From Bacteroidia bacterium (lineage in GTDB: Bacteria > Bacteroidota > Bacteroidia > Bacteroidales > Azobacteroidaceae): a stretch of DNA of 51,344 nucleotides. The stretch is from NCBI GenBank assembly GCA_026000155.1, contig BNYG01000015.1, forward strand, positions 1 to 51,344. The letters are read 5' to 3'. Shown here one piece after another: positions 24,831 through 34,876 of this stretch. The first letter of the stretch is position 1. Each line of letters opens with the position of its first letter. The notes below the pieces were generated by a model, which saw only the letters and a list, made by a program, of their open reading frames with translations, had not been told where the DNA came from and ran no database searches. The translations under genes and the position numbers were made by a program.

Positions 24831-25772
24831 CGGGACAAAATTGTATTTTTTCAAATCTTCGGCTAATTTTCTTGAAAATAATTCAGCTCCTTTTTTATTC
24901 ATGTGTTGAGAATTATAAAAATACTGTTTATCATAACTAATTGAATCCGGGGTATAATCTAAAAAGAGCACATCGGTTTCTTTTGCCAGATTACTCCAAA
25001 AGTCAATTACGTCTTGCCTGTTAAGTACCATTTGCTGATATTCTATATATTGTGGTGCGAATACCAAAGCTATTTTTATACTATCCTGCTCAGCTTTTGA
25101 GATATATTCTCTCATCTCAGAAATAATTTCCTCATTCATTTCTATAATAACACCATCCGGGTATTTTTTCTTATATCTAACAAAACTATCGTCCCATTCA
25201 CTTTCTGAACCATAATATCCTTTATATTTTATGGTATCAAAAACTGCACGATTCGTCAAGACTTCTGTCCAGCCTGAAAATATAACTTTTTGCTGCCAAT
25301 ATTTTGTTATCGGATTATGATAATCCAACCAATGCAAATCATCATATTGTTTCGTAAGATTGGATACTACTGTATCTGTAAGATAGGGGAAATACGAAGC
25401 TAAATCGTATAAACATGATTTTTTTCCAAACAAGTCATCTACTTGATGAATGATATATTCTGGTTTTCCATTACGTTCCTTATAGATATTATACAAGCCG
25501 ATCTGTCCGGTATAATCTGTTGCCGACTGACCAATATTGTATGAATTAACATTTAAAACAGAATCTATAATGGCCGGAGAAAATTGTACTTCTGCCCTGG
25601 AACTACCTACGATTACTAAATCGGATAGAATTTTTCCCGCATAGATGTCATTAATTTCAAATCCTGTACCATGTAACTTTTTCATTCCTTTTGCTCCAAT
25701 AGAGGTGATCAGGAACAATATAAGTGTCAAAAGAACGCTAATAATCAAAAAATTAACAATAAATCGTTTCAT
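24828..25772 (-). CDS. SGNH/DltD-like partner of the MBOAT acyltransferase
   Basis: A 314-residue protein with an N-terminal membrane anchor (FLIISVLLTLILFLITSIGA) and an extracytoplasmic SGNH-hydrolase-like domain. Block I is VIVGSSRAEVQFS (Ser near 57) and the C-terminal catalytic block is FYNSQHMNKKGAELFS, supplying His. Proteins of this type beside MBOAT genes (AlgJ/X, DltD, PatB analogues) complete O-acyl transfer onto exported glycans. The gene lies 7 bases after the MBOAT gene on the same strand. Its stop overlaps the GTG of a GT4 remnant. The role follows mainly from context and is fairly convincing. Confidence 0.8.
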   Translation of the reverse strand: MKRFIVNFLIISVLLTLILFLITSIGAKGMKKLHGTGFEINDIYAGKILSDLVIVGSSRAEVQFSPAIIDSVLNVNSYNIGQSATDYTGQIGLYNIYKERNGKPEYIIHQVDDLFGKKSCLYDLASYFPYLTDTVVSNLTKQYDDLHWLDYHNPITKYWQQKVIFSGWTEVLTNRAVFDTIKYKGYYGSESEWDDSFVRYKKKYPDGVIIEMNEEIISEMREYISKAEQDSIKIALVFAPQYIEYQQMVLNRQDVIDFWSNLAKETDVLFLDYTPDSISYDKQYFYNSQHMNKKGAELFSRKLAEDLKKYNFVP

Positions 25773-25779
25773 ATAGCAT

Positions 25780-27228
25780 TTAAAATTGGAAGTATATAAA
25801 AGACTTTTGACTGCCGCCTAAGAAAAACATACCCAGAGCAAGAAGCAAATAAATAAGATACCGTATAATACGCTTTTCGGGAAGCTGCTGTAAACCATGT
25901 TGGTTTTTCCGTTGAATCCATTCCACTATAAACAAAAAGACAACAAAAAACACCGTATAAATCAAGAAAAAAGGCTCCAATACTAAGCCCTGAGGTTTAC
26001 TGAATAAAGAAGAGGAAAAAATTCTCTTGATGTATTGCAGGGCTTGAGTAATATTATCAGAGCGGAAAAATATCCACGCCAAAGTGGCTAAAAGAAAGGT
26101 GGATAACATTTGTGTTAACTCTTTCAAATTGGGGAATAAACTATTCGGAGCGATCACATCCACATATTTTCTATTTTTATGAGTCAACAACAACGGAAGA
26201 AAATAGATGGCATTGATTAATCCCCAAACAATAAATGTCCAATTGGCACCATGCCAGAAACCGCTAACCAAGTAAATAATAAATGTATTACGAATGGTTT
26301 GTCCCAACGATCCGCGACTACCGCCCAGAGGAATATATACATAATCTTTGAACCAGGTAGTCAAAGAAATATGCCAATGCCGCCAAAATTCGGCTATATC
26401 CCGGGAAAAATAAGGATAAGCGAAATTCCGCATTAAATTAAACCCAAATAAACGGCTGCAACCAATCGCAATATCAGAATAGCCGGAAAAGTCGCAATAT
26501 ATTTGTACACTGAAAAAAATAGCGCCAATCAATAATACGCTTCCGGGCAAAAATTGATAGTTATCATATACTTTATCAACAATTTGAGCGCAGTTATCTG
26601 CTATTACAATCTTTTTGAAAAATCCCCACAACATCTGTCTCATTCCATCCACTGCTTTAGAATAATCAAATGTCCGTTTAACATAAAATTGAGGTAATAA
26701 TTGAGTAGCTCTTTCAATAGGGCCGGCCACTAATTGCGGAAAGAAAGCAACAAAAGCGGCAAAAGAGATAAAATCTTTGGTAGGTTCTAATTTCCGTTTA
26801 TATACATCAATGACATAACTCATGGTTTGAAACGTATAAAAACTAATTCCTACCGGAAGAATGATATGTAAGGTTTGCGGATGAAAAGGATAACCGAAAA
26901 AAGAAAATGTATCTACAAATTGTGCTACAAAAAAATTATAATATTTAAAAAAGCCCAGAAAGCCAATATTCGTAAGCATGCTTATCCACAAAAGACGTTT
27001 TCTTGTCTTTTGGTTTTCTTGCCGAAGCAGACCTAAACCGACTAAATAATCCGTTAACGTACTGAAAAGAAGAAGAAAAAGAAACCGCCAATCCCACCAT
27101 CCGTAAAAAAAATAACTGGCGACTACCAACAAGATATTCTGTATTTTCAGATTTTTATTGGTTACAAACCAATAGAGAATGAAAACTATAGGTAGAAATA
27201 GGGCGAAATCTAATGAATTAAAAAACAT
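25780..27228 (-). CDS. MBOAT-family O-acyltransferase (AlgI-like)
   Basis: A 482-residue polytopic membrane protein. It carries the MBOAT signature FWRHWHISLTTWFKDYVYIP (His 284) and the conserved active-site His in VSGFWHGANWTF (His 326). AlgI-type members pass acyl, usually acetyl, groups across the inner membrane to a periplasmic partner that modifies polysaccharide. Length and TM pattern fit AlgI/PatA. The start overlaps the end of the upstream GT2 gene by 11 bases, and the SGNH-like gene follows 7 bases later, so the glycan made by this locus is very likely O-acylated. Confidence 0.94.
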   Translation of the reverse strand: MFFNSLDFALFLPIVFILYWFVTNKNLKIQNILLVVASYFFYGWWDWRFLFLLLFSTLTDYLVGLGLLRQENQKTRKRLLWISMLTNIGFLGFFKYYNFFVAQFVDTFSFFGYPFHPQTLHIILPVGISFYTFQTMSYVIDVYKRKLEPTKDFISFAAFVAFFPQLVAGPIERATQLLPQFYVKRTFDYSKAVDGMRQMLWGFFKKIVIADNCAQIVDKVYDNYQFLPGSVLLIGAIFFSVQIYCDFSGYSDIAIGCSRLFGFNLMRNFAYPYFSRDIAEFWRHWHISLTTWFKDYVYIPLGGSRGSLGQTIRNTFIIYLVSGFWHGANWTFIVWGLINAIYFLPLLLTHKNRKYVDVIAPNSLFPNLKELTQMLSTFLLATLAWIFFRSDNITQALQYIKRIFSSSLFSKPQGLVLEPFFLIYTVFFVVFLFIVEWIQRKNQHGLQQLPEKRIIRYLIYLLLALGMFFLGGSQKSFIYFQF

Positions 27229-28276
27229 CTCGAGCTACTTTATTATATTTATATCTTTTGTATTTTTTCGTAATCTTTCGTATAATATTCAGGAATTTAT
27301 GTCCAAATAAATCCCCTATATATTTATTCATCCGGAATAATACCAATACAATATAAAACAGTTTCCATCCTTTTATATAATTTAGAACCTTAGGTTGCTT
27401 AAAATAATCGCTATAAAGTAAATCAGGCACCTCTTTCGGAAAATCTTTAAACGCTTTCAATCCGCCGGTAGTCAGTAAATAATAGAGATCGGTATATTCA
27501 TTTGCTTTATAAGCCAGCAAAAAATCCCTGTTTTCAAAATAACCTCTTTCTCTGAAAAACGATTCCAACCAATTATTAACCCTGAAACTCCCGGCAACCG
27601 TTTCATATTTCAAGTTATTGGTGATTGATAAAGGATTTTTTCTGACAAAATACACAATATCGTTACTCCTTAGCAGTCTACCGGCATAAGACACTAATTG
27701 ATAGTGCAATAATTTATCTTCATAAAGAGAAATGGCCAGCAAAAATTCAATAGGTTTTTCGGTATAAAGAGTGGATTTGTATAATTTAGCCGGAAGAGCA
27801 ATATCCATTCTGATAATACTGTTTAACAGATAGGCTTCCATTGAAAAAATTTCTGTTTTACAAGGAGCCGGATGAACAGTATCCGATGGAAGATCATGCA
27901 CAAACGTTGTTGTTGAACCCATTACAATATCTACCGCATTGGCTTCCATTAACTGTACTAACGTATCAACAGACTCGGAAGGCAGGCAATCATCTCCATC
28001 TACAAATAGAAAATAGTTCCCGTTTATTGCATTCAATCCCAATCTTCTACCCTCTGATATATGCGAATTTTCATGATTATATACCAGTCGAATCCGGTTA
28101 TCCTGTTGAGCAAATCGGTTTACTATTTCTTCCGTATTATCTTTACTCTTGCCATTGACAACCACAATAATATCTATATCCGCATAGGTTTGTGAAATAA
28201 TGGATTGCAAACATTCTTCAATAAATCTGCCTACATTGTAAGCCAATACGATTACCGATACCAAAGGATGATTCAT
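27218..28276 (-). CDS. glycosyltransferase family 2
   Basis: A 352-residue GT-A transferase. The N-terminus VSVIVLAYNVGRFIEECLQS and the nucleotide-binding VVVNGKSKDNTEEI define GT2. The metal-binding DXD is in YFLFVDGDDCLP (about residue 95). The C-terminal 150 residues are variable and end in a basic helical stretch (KITKKYKRYKYNK), possibly membrane-associated. It overlaps its neighbours by 4 and 11 bases within the operon. Donor and acceptor are unknown. Confidence 0.92.
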   Translation of the reverse strand: MNHPLVSVIVLAYNVGRFIEECLQSIISQTYADIDIIVVVNGKSKDNTEEIVNRFAQQDNRIRLVYNHENSHISEGRRLGLNAINGNYFLFVDGDDCLPSESVDTLVQLMEANAVDIVMGSTTTFVHDLPSDTVHPAPCKTEIFSMEAYLLNSIIRMDIALPAKLYKSTLYTEKPIEFLLAISLYEDKLLHYQLVSYAGRLLRSNDIVYFVRKNPLSITNNLKYETVAGSFRVNNWLESFFRERGYFENRDFLLAYKANEYTDLYYLLTTGGLKAFKDFPKEVPDLLYSDYFKQPKVLNYIKGWKLFYIVLVLFRMNKYIGDLFGHKFLNIIRKITKKYKRYKYNKVARDVF

Positions 28277-29358
28277 TTTATATCTTTTTTATATAGAGTC
28301 GTTATTGCTTCCCATGAAAAAGTTTCCCGTTGAGAAAAATTGGTATCTCCCATGTTCTTGATTAATTCTTTATTCGAAGACAAGAAAATAAGTTTTTCGA
28401 GTAAATCTTCTTTATTATCAAAGAAATAACCGTTGACACCTTCTTTTATAATATCCGGCGCCACCCCGACTTTCCGGGTTAAAACAGTCCTTCCTAAAAC
28501 AAAGGGTTCGACAATACTTTGTCCGAAAGTTTCCGTATTGCTTGAAATAACACCTATATTACACTGTTCGTATAAATCTTGGATTTGCAATTTTGTACAT
28601 TGCCCGGAAAAAAAAATATTCTTTTCTATCTTTTTCTTTTGAACTAATTTCTTGCATTGATTTAATAAAGCGCCTTCTCCCGGTAAATGCAATTCAATAG
28701 TCGAATCGCCGGTTGTGTCTATATAGGATCCAACAGCTTCAATAAGTATATTTTGATTTTTTCCTTCGCGAAACTGTGCCGGAAAAACCAATTTCAAAGG
28801 AGTAACCGCAATTTCATTCTTTGTTTTTTCAAAATAACTATCATCAATTCCCAAATAGAGTTTTTTGATTTTATAGGATAAAAAGAAAAACCGCTTCTTG
28901 ACATAATCCGACATGACAATAATTTTATCGGCAAAAAGAAATAAAATCAAACCGATAAGCAAAGTAGCAATAATGGATTTAAACGGATTATTATGCCTGA
29001 AACCGTGTAGTGTATAAATAATTTGAAAAGGTTGGGGAGTAATATTTTTGTATTTATAAAATGCCACCAGCAACAATTGCCAATTATTCTGGACATGTAC
29101 CCGGTCAATCCGGTTCAAATGAATCATCATTCCGATTTTACGGGATAATTCCCTAAAATGGGAATGTTCATCCAATCCTTCCATCTTAATTAAAAACAAT
29201 CCATTACGCTGCATTTTGCCGGCTAAACCCGGTTCTTGTTCATTTTCTCCGGAAAGGCAAATGGGATTCAGATTCCCTTTTTGTAAGGCAATCGCCTGTT
29301 GCGTTAAAAGAGAACTCAACCCTATCTTGTAATCCGATGCAAAGAATAATAATTTCAT
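28273..29358 (-). CDS. glycosyltransferase family 4
   Basis: About 361 residues from ATG 29358 (MKLLFFASDYKIGLSSL). A longer frame would extend 78 bases into the upstream GT2 gene and is not preferred, because the ATGA overlap at 29355-29358 is the pattern used throughout this operon. The GT-B C-terminal domain has LVFPAQFREGKNQNILIEA and the EX7E-like SNTETFGQSIVEPFVLGR. A hydrophobic stretch in the N-terminal domain (IIATLLIGLILFLFADKII) suggests membrane contact. Specificity unknown. Confidence 0.9.
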   Translation of the reverse strand: MKLLFFASDYKIGLSSLLTQQAIALQKGNLNPICLSGENEQEPGLAGKMQRNGLFLIKMEGLDEHSHFRELSRKIGMMIHLNRIDRVHVQNNWQLLLVAFYKYKNITPQPFQIIYTLHGFRHNNPFKSIIATLLIGLILFLFADKIIVMSDYVKKRFFFLSYKIKKLYLGIDDSYFEKTKNEIAVTPLKLVFPAQFREGKNQNILIEAVGSYIDTTGDSTIELHLPGEGALLNQCKKLVQKKKIEKNIFFSGQCTKLQIQDLYEQCNIGVISSNTETFGQSIVEPFVLGRTVLTRKVGVAPDIIKEGVNGYFFDNKEDLLEKLIFLSSNKELIKNMGDTNFSQRETFSWEAITTLYKKDIK

Positions 29359-30287
29359 TGAGGATAATGCTTTTTTATTATTTGTTGAAACCTCACAGGA
29401 AGTATTGCCATTAACATAAACAGATAGACTTTCCAATTTGCTTTGTCATATTTCAAAGATTGTACTGAATATTTCAGAGTGAGTTTTTTATCGGATAATC
29501 TTAAATATACGGAGGCTCTCATTTTATACCAGAGAGAAAGGTATTTTTTTAATTGCTTTTTTGTAGTCAGCCGTTTTTCTTCTTGATACAGGTGTGTCAA
29601 TCCGTCCCCTACTACATCATTTTGATCGTGAGGCCGTGAAGGTACAGCACTGATTTCATGCGATTGATCAAAGACAAACAGCGCTTCTGCTTTTATGGAA
29701 TAGGCTATTTGATACCGAACAGCCAACCTTGCCCATGTCAATAAATCTTCTCCCGATGTTACATGCTCAGGAAATCCGCCAACGGATTGTATGGCTTCTT
29801 TTTTAACCACCACAGCAGATGTCCATAAAGGTGGATGCGAACAAGAAGCTACCTCAAAATAATTCGTCAAAAGACCTTTTTCTCCTTGAAACGGAATTTT
29901 ATTTAGAACGACCAGAGTTATCTTTTTGCCCTTTTTAAATACATAGGCACAGGCAAAAACCTGACATTCCGGGAAAGTACGAATTAAATCTATTTGAGTT
30001 TCCAAATAAGCAGGTTTCCATTCATCATCCGCATCCAACAAGGCAATATAATTGTATTTTGCCGCTTGTATTCCGGTATTTCTTGCCACAGAAACCCCTT
30101 GATTCTTTTGTTCTATTAATTGGATTCTTTTATCATCTATTTTTTTTACAATACCAGCACTATTATCCGTACTTCCGTCATTGACAATCACAATTTCAAA
30201 ATCTTGAAAAGTTTGACTGAAAACAGAGTTTAAAGTATTTTCTATCTGCCTTTCTTTATTGTAAAGAGGAATAACGATACTTATCAT
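29355..30287 (-). CDS. glycosyltransferase family 2
   Basis: A 310-residue GT2 enzyme. ISIVIPLYNKERQIENTLNS opens the GT-A fold, IVIVNDGSTDNSAGIV follows, and the DXD-type motif is in IALLDADDEWKP (about 85-96). The acceptor-side motif is GGFPEHVTSGEDLLTWARLA (ED near 183). It overlaps the Wzy-like gene upstream and the GT4 gene downstream, each by four bases. It presumably adds one sugar of the repeat unit. Confidence 0.92.
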   Translation of the reverse strand: MISIVIPLYNKERQIENTLNSVFSQTFQDFEIVIVNDGSTDNSAGIVKKIDDKRIQLIEQKNQGVSVARNTGIQAAKYNYIALLDADDEWKPAYLETQIDLIRTFPECQVFACAYVFKKGKKITLVVLNKIPFQGEKGLLTNYFEVASCSHPPLWTSAVVVKKEAIQSVGGFPEHVTSGEDLLTWARLAVRYQIAYSIKAEALFVFDQSHEISAVPSRPHDQNDVVGDGLTHLYQEEKRLTTKKQLKKYLSLWYKMRASVYLRLSDKKLTLKYSVQSLKYDKANWKVYLFMLMAILPVRFQQIIKKHYPQ

Positions 30288-31588
30288 AAGTCATTTTTAT
30301 TTTTGTATTGCCGGTCTAATCCTAATGTCATGCCATACAAAGCAAAAGGATAACCAAGAGTCATTAATGAATAATTGACTACATTATCCGTATATAAAGT
30401 AGAAAGCATTCCGGCTAAACTCACACCGGAAATAATCGCAGCTAAACGGACAATCGGGACTTTTCTTTTTGTATAGTAAATAATCAATGAATGAATAATC
30501 AAAGAAAACATAGTCAATCCGTACAAAATAAGACCAATCAACCCGGTATCACACAATATTTGAATATAATCGTTATGAACAACACGAAGTTTTCCAAATG
30601 GATGATCCCAAGTATAAAACGCATGCTGTAAAACCCCTAAACCGGATCCTTTCCATTCTTTTCCTTTATAAAAATGACCCAAACTCCACTTCCACATAGC
30701 AAAACGTCCGCTTGAATCTATATCATCGGTGGTCAATTCTTCTCCTCGCTCTATAATTTCCTCCGAACTCAACTGTTTTTTAAACATTTTTTCCCGAACG
30801 CTTGGAACATATAATACGGTGCCCACCAATAAGGCAACACCCAAAAGGGCATACGGAAGAGATTTTACTTTATATCTTACAATAGCAAAAACAACAATAG
30901 TGATTGATGCCGCTAAAAGACCGGTTCGATTCATAAAAACAATACTCGGAATAACAAACAATACAATAAGGATCAAATACTTTCTTTGCTTGGAATAAGA
31001 ATAGAATACGAAACAAATAGTTATTACTACCGGTAAAAAATCCAAAACAGCAGGGTTCCAAAAATTAATAATCCTGAATAAATTCCCGACAACAGGAATT
31101 TTTTCCAAAATAAAAAAACTAACAACACCGTATAGAGCCACATATATAATTATGTGTAGAACTTTCCGGTAAAATTCCGTAGAATTTGCAATTTTTGAAG
31201 CAAACAGCATGATTAAAAAAGGATACAGATATTTCAAAAAAACTCTAAATCCATACAGTTTCACCGGCGAATAAAGAATAGCGATAACAAGCCATAATAA
31301 ATAGACAATATAGAACACACCGGTTATACTAATAGTCAAGTTTTGCTTCGTCAACACAATGGCCAGAAAAGACAATATAATGGTTATTAACAGTCGATTA
31401 GCCATTATATTTCCGCCTGCAAGAATGGCTGTTGCCAAAATAAAAAGGAATAAATACTGATAATTATCTGCTAAAAAATACTTATCTTTATGGATAGCAC
31501 TTTTAATCCCTATCTGTTTTTGAACAAAAAGATAATAAATGCCGATAACCGTCAAGATGAAAAAAAGTATATAATTAACTATTTCCAT
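30284..31588 (-). CDS. O-antigen polymerase/ligase family membrane protein (Wzy or WaaL type)
   Basis: A 434-residue protein with about ten to twelve hydrophobic segments and a larger periplasmic loop (about 270-330, with SSGRFAMWKWSLGHFYKGK and HNDYIQILCDTGLIGLILYG). These features match the Wzy_C/O-antigen ligase family. Wzy polymerises repeat units carried by Wzx, whereas WaaL ligates the finished glycan to lipid A core; sequence alone cannot separate them here. With a Wzx flippase in the same operon, Wzy is the more likely role. Confidence 0.85.
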   Translation of the reverse strand: MEIVNYILFFILTVIGIYYLFVQKQIGIKSAIHKDKYFLADNYQYLFLFILATAILAGGNIMANRLLITIILSFLAIVLTKQNLTISITGVFYIVYLLWLVIAILYSPVKLYGFRVFLKYLYPFLIMLFASKIANSTEFYRKVLHIIIYVALYGVVSFFILEKIPVVGNLFRIINFWNPAVLDFLPVVITICFVFYSYSKQRKYLILIVLFVIPSIVFMNRTGLLAASITIVVFAIVRYKVKSLPYALLGVALLVGTVLYVPSVREKMFKKQLSSEEIIERGEELTTDDIDSSGRFAMWKWSLGHFYKGKEWKGSGLGVLQHAFYTWDHPFGKLRVVHNDYIQILCDTGLIGLILYGLTMFSLIIHSLIIYYTKRKVPIVRLAAIISGVSLAGMLSTLYTDNVVNYSLMTLGYPFALYGMTLGLDRQYKNKNDL

Positions 31589-32726
31589 GAACTATGAGTT
31601 TTTTGAAATAATTTTGCCAAAACTGCATTATTTTACCCGATTCATACCGGACAATATTTTCTTTTGCTTGTTTTCCCATGGCTTTCCGAAGAGCAGTGTC
31701 GCTCATCAAAAGATCCATTTTTTCTGCCAACTGATTTGCATTCTTCAGTTCAACCAAAAAACCGTCTTCGCCCTCCCGTATGATTTCCGAAGGACCACAT
31801 TCGGAATCAAAAGCAATACACGGCAACCCGCAAACCATTGCTTCCGTCAGCACCAAACCGAAGCCATCATACAAGCTCGGTAAGACGAACAGGGAAGCAT
31901 TCAGCATAATAGATTCAACATCCGCTTCCGGCTTTTTCAACCAAATTTTATCTTGCAAAGATAGGCTATTTATTTGATTTTGAAAGGTCTCTTTCTGTAA
32001 GCCATCGCCATAAATATGCAATTGCCAATCCGGATGTTTGGATTCCACCAACGAAAAAGCGTCAATCAAATAAGAGTAACCTTTCGGATACACCAGCCTT
32101 CCCATGGACACGATTACTTTATTTTCCAACAAGGCAGTTTTATTTGTTTGAAACGACAGCGGATTCGGAATTACCGTAAACCGGTCTCCCCCATCCCATA
32201 ATTGCTTATCTCTCTCCGTTAAAACAACAATATGATCATATTTGTTCGCTAAATAAGTCTCTCTTTTTTGAAGGAAGGCTAACCAAAATTTCCTTATCCA
32301 CCGGTATTTATCGTTTTGCAGCGAAGCGCCCAAGTGTTTCAGGTAATTTTTCGTAAAATGAAATTCCAATACTTTTATACTTCTGTCTTTCAGTTTATAT
32401 AGGAAAGCAGCATCCTGCCCAAAAGTACTGATTGTAATATCCGGATGGATTGCATACAAAACTTGTTCTAATTTTTGTTGATAAATTTGATCCTGTTTGG
32501 TCCGAAAAATAAATTGAACAGGATTCCGCTTAGGAAAGTCAATGTTCAAATAATGAAAAACAATTTTACCGGAAAAAGAATAAAACAAAGAATCCGGTTG
32601 CTTTCCACCGACTATAACATGCACATTATATCCGAATACATCTGCCAAATAATTGGCTTTCGTGGAAAGAACACGTTCAATTCCTCCGGAATTTCCCAAA
32701 CTGCCGATGCTATATGTTATTTTCAT
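31575..32726 (-). CDS. glycosyltransferase family 4
   Basis: A 383-residue GT-B enzyme. The N-terminus KITYSIGSLGNSGGIERVLS carries the GGIER motif of the WcaI/RfaG-like branch. The C-terminal domain has VSMGRLVYPKGYSYLIDAFS and the EX7E motif in YDGFGLVLTEAMVCGLPCIA. It overlaps its neighbours by 17 and 14 bases. A cytoplasmic or membrane-surface sugar transferase; donor unknown. Confidence 0.92.
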   Translation of the reverse strand: MKITYSIGSLGNSGGIERVLSTKANYLADVFGYNVHVIVGGKQPDSLFYSFSGKIVFHYLNIDFPKRNPVQFIFRTKQDQIYQQKLEQVLYAIHPDITISTFGQDAAFLYKLKDRSIKVLEFHFTKNYLKHLGASLQNDKYRWIRKFWLAFLQKRETYLANKYDHIVVLTERDKQLWDGGDRFTVIPNPLSFQTNKTALLENKVIVSMGRLVYPKGYSYLIDAFSLVESKHPDWQLHIYGDGLQKETFQNQINSLSLQDKIWLKKPEADVESIMLNASLFVLPSLYDGFGLVLTEAMVCGLPCIAFDSECGPSEIIREGEDGFLVELKNANQLAEKMDLLMSDTALRKAMGKQAKENIVRYESGKIMQFWQNYFKKLIVHGNS

Positions 32727-33693
32727 TGTTTATTAGTTTTTCTAAAATCTTCATCAATCGTTGATAACCAATCCATTTATAGGCAGCAATCTTTAACTCC
32801 AAAGCAATATTAATTTGTAACGGATAATGCATTTGTTTTTTAAAAGCAGCCCAAACTTCATTTGCACCCGGTACTTTCTTTGCCATAGCCGTTTTCAACG
32901 AATAGTACAAATCAGATTCCCATTTCCGATACTCAGAAACGGCTTCCGGACATATTTTACTCCATTGTTCCACGCGTTGATTAAGCATGTTTGTTTTCGA
33001 TTGAAGCCGTTTTTTATCTACTTTGGTCAATTGAGAAGACTCCGCTCTCACCACATAACCATACATTCCAAATATCGAAATCATAGCTTTTTTTGTTTGA
33101 GCTAAAACAGCCGTAAAATAAAAACTATCTTCATAATATTCTCCTTCCGGAAACCGGAGAGCGCCCATCGAAGATTGACGATAAATGGCGCCGCAAGCCA
33201 ATCCTGATAGTCCTCTCTGTATAAAAACAGGTATTAACTCCTTTTTCAACAAAATTCTTTCCCTATCAGGAATAAATCCCGAATAATTTCTGGCAGAACA
33301 AATTTCCTTTCCCTCTTTAGTGATTCTATGAATGGGAAAAGTGACCCAATCCAACGAAGTATCCTTTTCCAGAAAGGAAATATTGGATTCAATTGCCTCT
33401 TCCGATAAAGTATCATCTCCATCTACAAATGTAAAAAATACACCGATTGCTGCATTCAAAGCGGTATTCCGAGCTTTGGCTGCTCCTCCGTTTTTTTGTT
33501 GCAATGCAGTTATTCGTTTATCTTTTTTAGCATATTCGGCAATGATATTCCAAGAACTATCCGTACTTCCGTCATCTACTACTATAATTTCCAAATAGGA
33601 ATAAGTCTGTGAAAGCAATGAATCTAAACAAATAGCAATATACTTTTCCAGATTATAAACGGGAACAATGATGGAAACTAAATTATTGTTCAT
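32710..33693 (-). CDS. glycosyltransferase family 2
   Basis: 327 residues from ATG 33693 (MNNNLVSIIVPVYN). A frame extending 42 bases further upstream is rejected because it runs deeper into the preceding GT4 gene. GT-A motifs are IIVVDDGSTDSSWNI and FTFVDGDDTLSEEA (DXD at about 92-97). The acceptor-side element is FPEGEYYEDSFYFTAVLAQ. Part of the polysaccharide operon; overlaps both neighbours. Confidence 0.92.
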   Translation of the reverse strand: MNNNLVSIIVPVYNLEKYIAICLDSLLSQTYSYLEIIVVDDGSTDSSWNIIAEYAKKDKRITALQQKNGGAAKARNTALNAAIGVFFTFVDGDDTLSEEAIESNISFLEKDTSLDWVTFPIHRITKEGKEICSARNYSGFIPDRERILLKKELIPVFIQRGLSGLACGAIYRQSSMGALRFPEGEYYEDSFYFTAVLAQTKKAMISIFGMYGYVVRAESSQLTKVDKKRLQSKTNMLNQRVEQWSKICPEAVSEYRKWESDLYYSLKTAMAKKVPGANEVWAAFKKQMHYPLQINIALELKIAAYKWIGYQRLMKILEKLINNENNI

Positions 33694-34876
33694 TATATAA
33701 TAAGCGATTAAATAAATTTTCCCACTGCTCCACAATTCTATTCACATTATATCTTTTGATATATTGAAATCCGGTTTGAGCCATTTTTTTCCGCTCTTCT
33801 TCATCCGACATTAATAATTTCAATTTATCAGCATATTCATCCAAATCAAACGGACGAACCAAATAACCGGTTTCCCCTGATTTTATCACATCCGATACAG
33901 CAGCAAAACTATCAAATGCCACAGGAACAGCTCCCATCTGCATGGCTTCAGTCAGTACCATCGGAAAACCTTCAAAATTGGAAGTCATACAAAACAGGGA
34001 TGCTTTTTTATAATATTCTTCCGGATTTTGATAACCTTCGAAATGAATATTTTTCATTCGAGATGCTTCTTTTTCCATTTGTTCCCTTTCCGGTCCGTCA
34101 CCCACAATAATTAGTTTCCATGCCGGAAAGTCTTTGTATATTTTTTTCCATATTTTCAATAAACGATCCGGACGTTTTTCTCCTTTTGTTAATCGACCTA
34201 CGTAAAGCAAAATCTTTTCTTTCTGTAAAGGCAAAGTATTCACTCGAAAACTATTGGGATTTCCAATGGCTACTATTTTATCCGGTTGCTTGGAATAAAC
34301 CCGTTGAATTTCTTTTTTATAATTTTCGGATAATAAACACACTATATCCGTATGATCAAATAAAAAAGAAAAATTTTCTACCCGGCTTTCCCAATATTGT
34401 TTTTTTAGCTTTGAATAAATCAAAAAACGACCCGATAATTTAACGTATTCAATAAAAGAATTGTTCCTTAATTTTAGTGTTTCTTCTGAAAAATAATCAT
34501 AATTAAGTAATGGATTACTATGTAAAACCGAAATAGTTTTTACATGTGTGTTATCACCCAATGACAAATACAACTTTGAATCACCAAAATTTCCCGCTTG
34601 ATTAATGACTATATTTATTTTTTCCTCTTTTAGAAACAAATGATAAAAAGTATAATTTTCCGGTACATTATAATCAGTAGAAGGAAAGAAAAAAACAGGA
34701 GCCGGATAATCATAATCCGGAACTTTAATATCCGAACGATGATGAAGATATATTACCTTATATCCCTGTTTTACAAAAGCACGAGTAAGGGTAACCGTAA
34801 CACGTTCTATACCTCCTCTTTCAGGATTGAATAAAGTCGGATAAACAAACAATATTGTGATGTCAGATTTCTTCAT
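33683..34876 (-). CDS. glycosyltransferase family 4
   Basis: 397 residues from ATG 34876 (MKKSDITILFVYPTLFN). The open frame continues 76 codons further, but that part overlaps the upstream GT4 gene and lacks GT features. The donor-side motif RGGIERVTVTLTRAF is near residue 20. The C-terminal domain has LYVGRLTKGEKRPDRLLK and the EX7E motif SNFEGFPMVLTEAMQMGAVP. The chosen start overlaps the upstream stop by 14 bases, in keeping with the rest of the operon. Confidence 0.9.
   Translation of the reverse strand: MKKSDITILFVYPTLFNPERGGIERVTVTLTRAFVKQGYKVIYLHHRSDIKVPDYDYPAPVFFFPSTDYNVPENYTFYHLFLKEEKINIVINQAGNFGDSKLYLSLGDNTHVKTISVLHSNPLLNYDYFSEETLKLRNNSFIEYVKLSGRFLIYSKLKKQYWESRVENFSFLFDHTDIVCLLSENYKKEIQRVYSKQPDKIVAIGNPNSFRVNTLPLQKEKILLYVGRLTKGEKRPDRLLKIWKKIYKDFPAWKLIIVGDGPEREQMEKEASRMKNIHFEGYQNPEEYYKKASLFCMTSNFEGFPMVLTEAMQMGAVPVAFDSFAAVSDVIKSGETGYLVRPFDLDEYADKLKLLMSDEEERKKMAQTGFQYIKRYNVNRIVEQWENLFNRLLYNEQ

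Larger units (their letters stand above)
24694..24831 (-). pseudogene. 5' remnant of a GT4 gene
   Basis: The minus strand starts GTG at 24831, overlapping the stop of the SGNH-like gene in GTGA, and reads VKILLIHNNYGIHTGEEVVD. This is the same start as the intact GT4 gene at 23669, minus one codon. Similarity fades after RQMVLF and the frame stops at 24694. The match means a GT4 gene once followed the SGNH-like gene directly. Confidence 0.8.

Noticed and set aside
33694..33735. Longer starts for several glycosyltransferases (33735, 35104, 29436)
   Set aside because: The extra residues overlap upstream coding sequence and lack family features; the shorter starts give the overlaps of a few bases seen across the operon.
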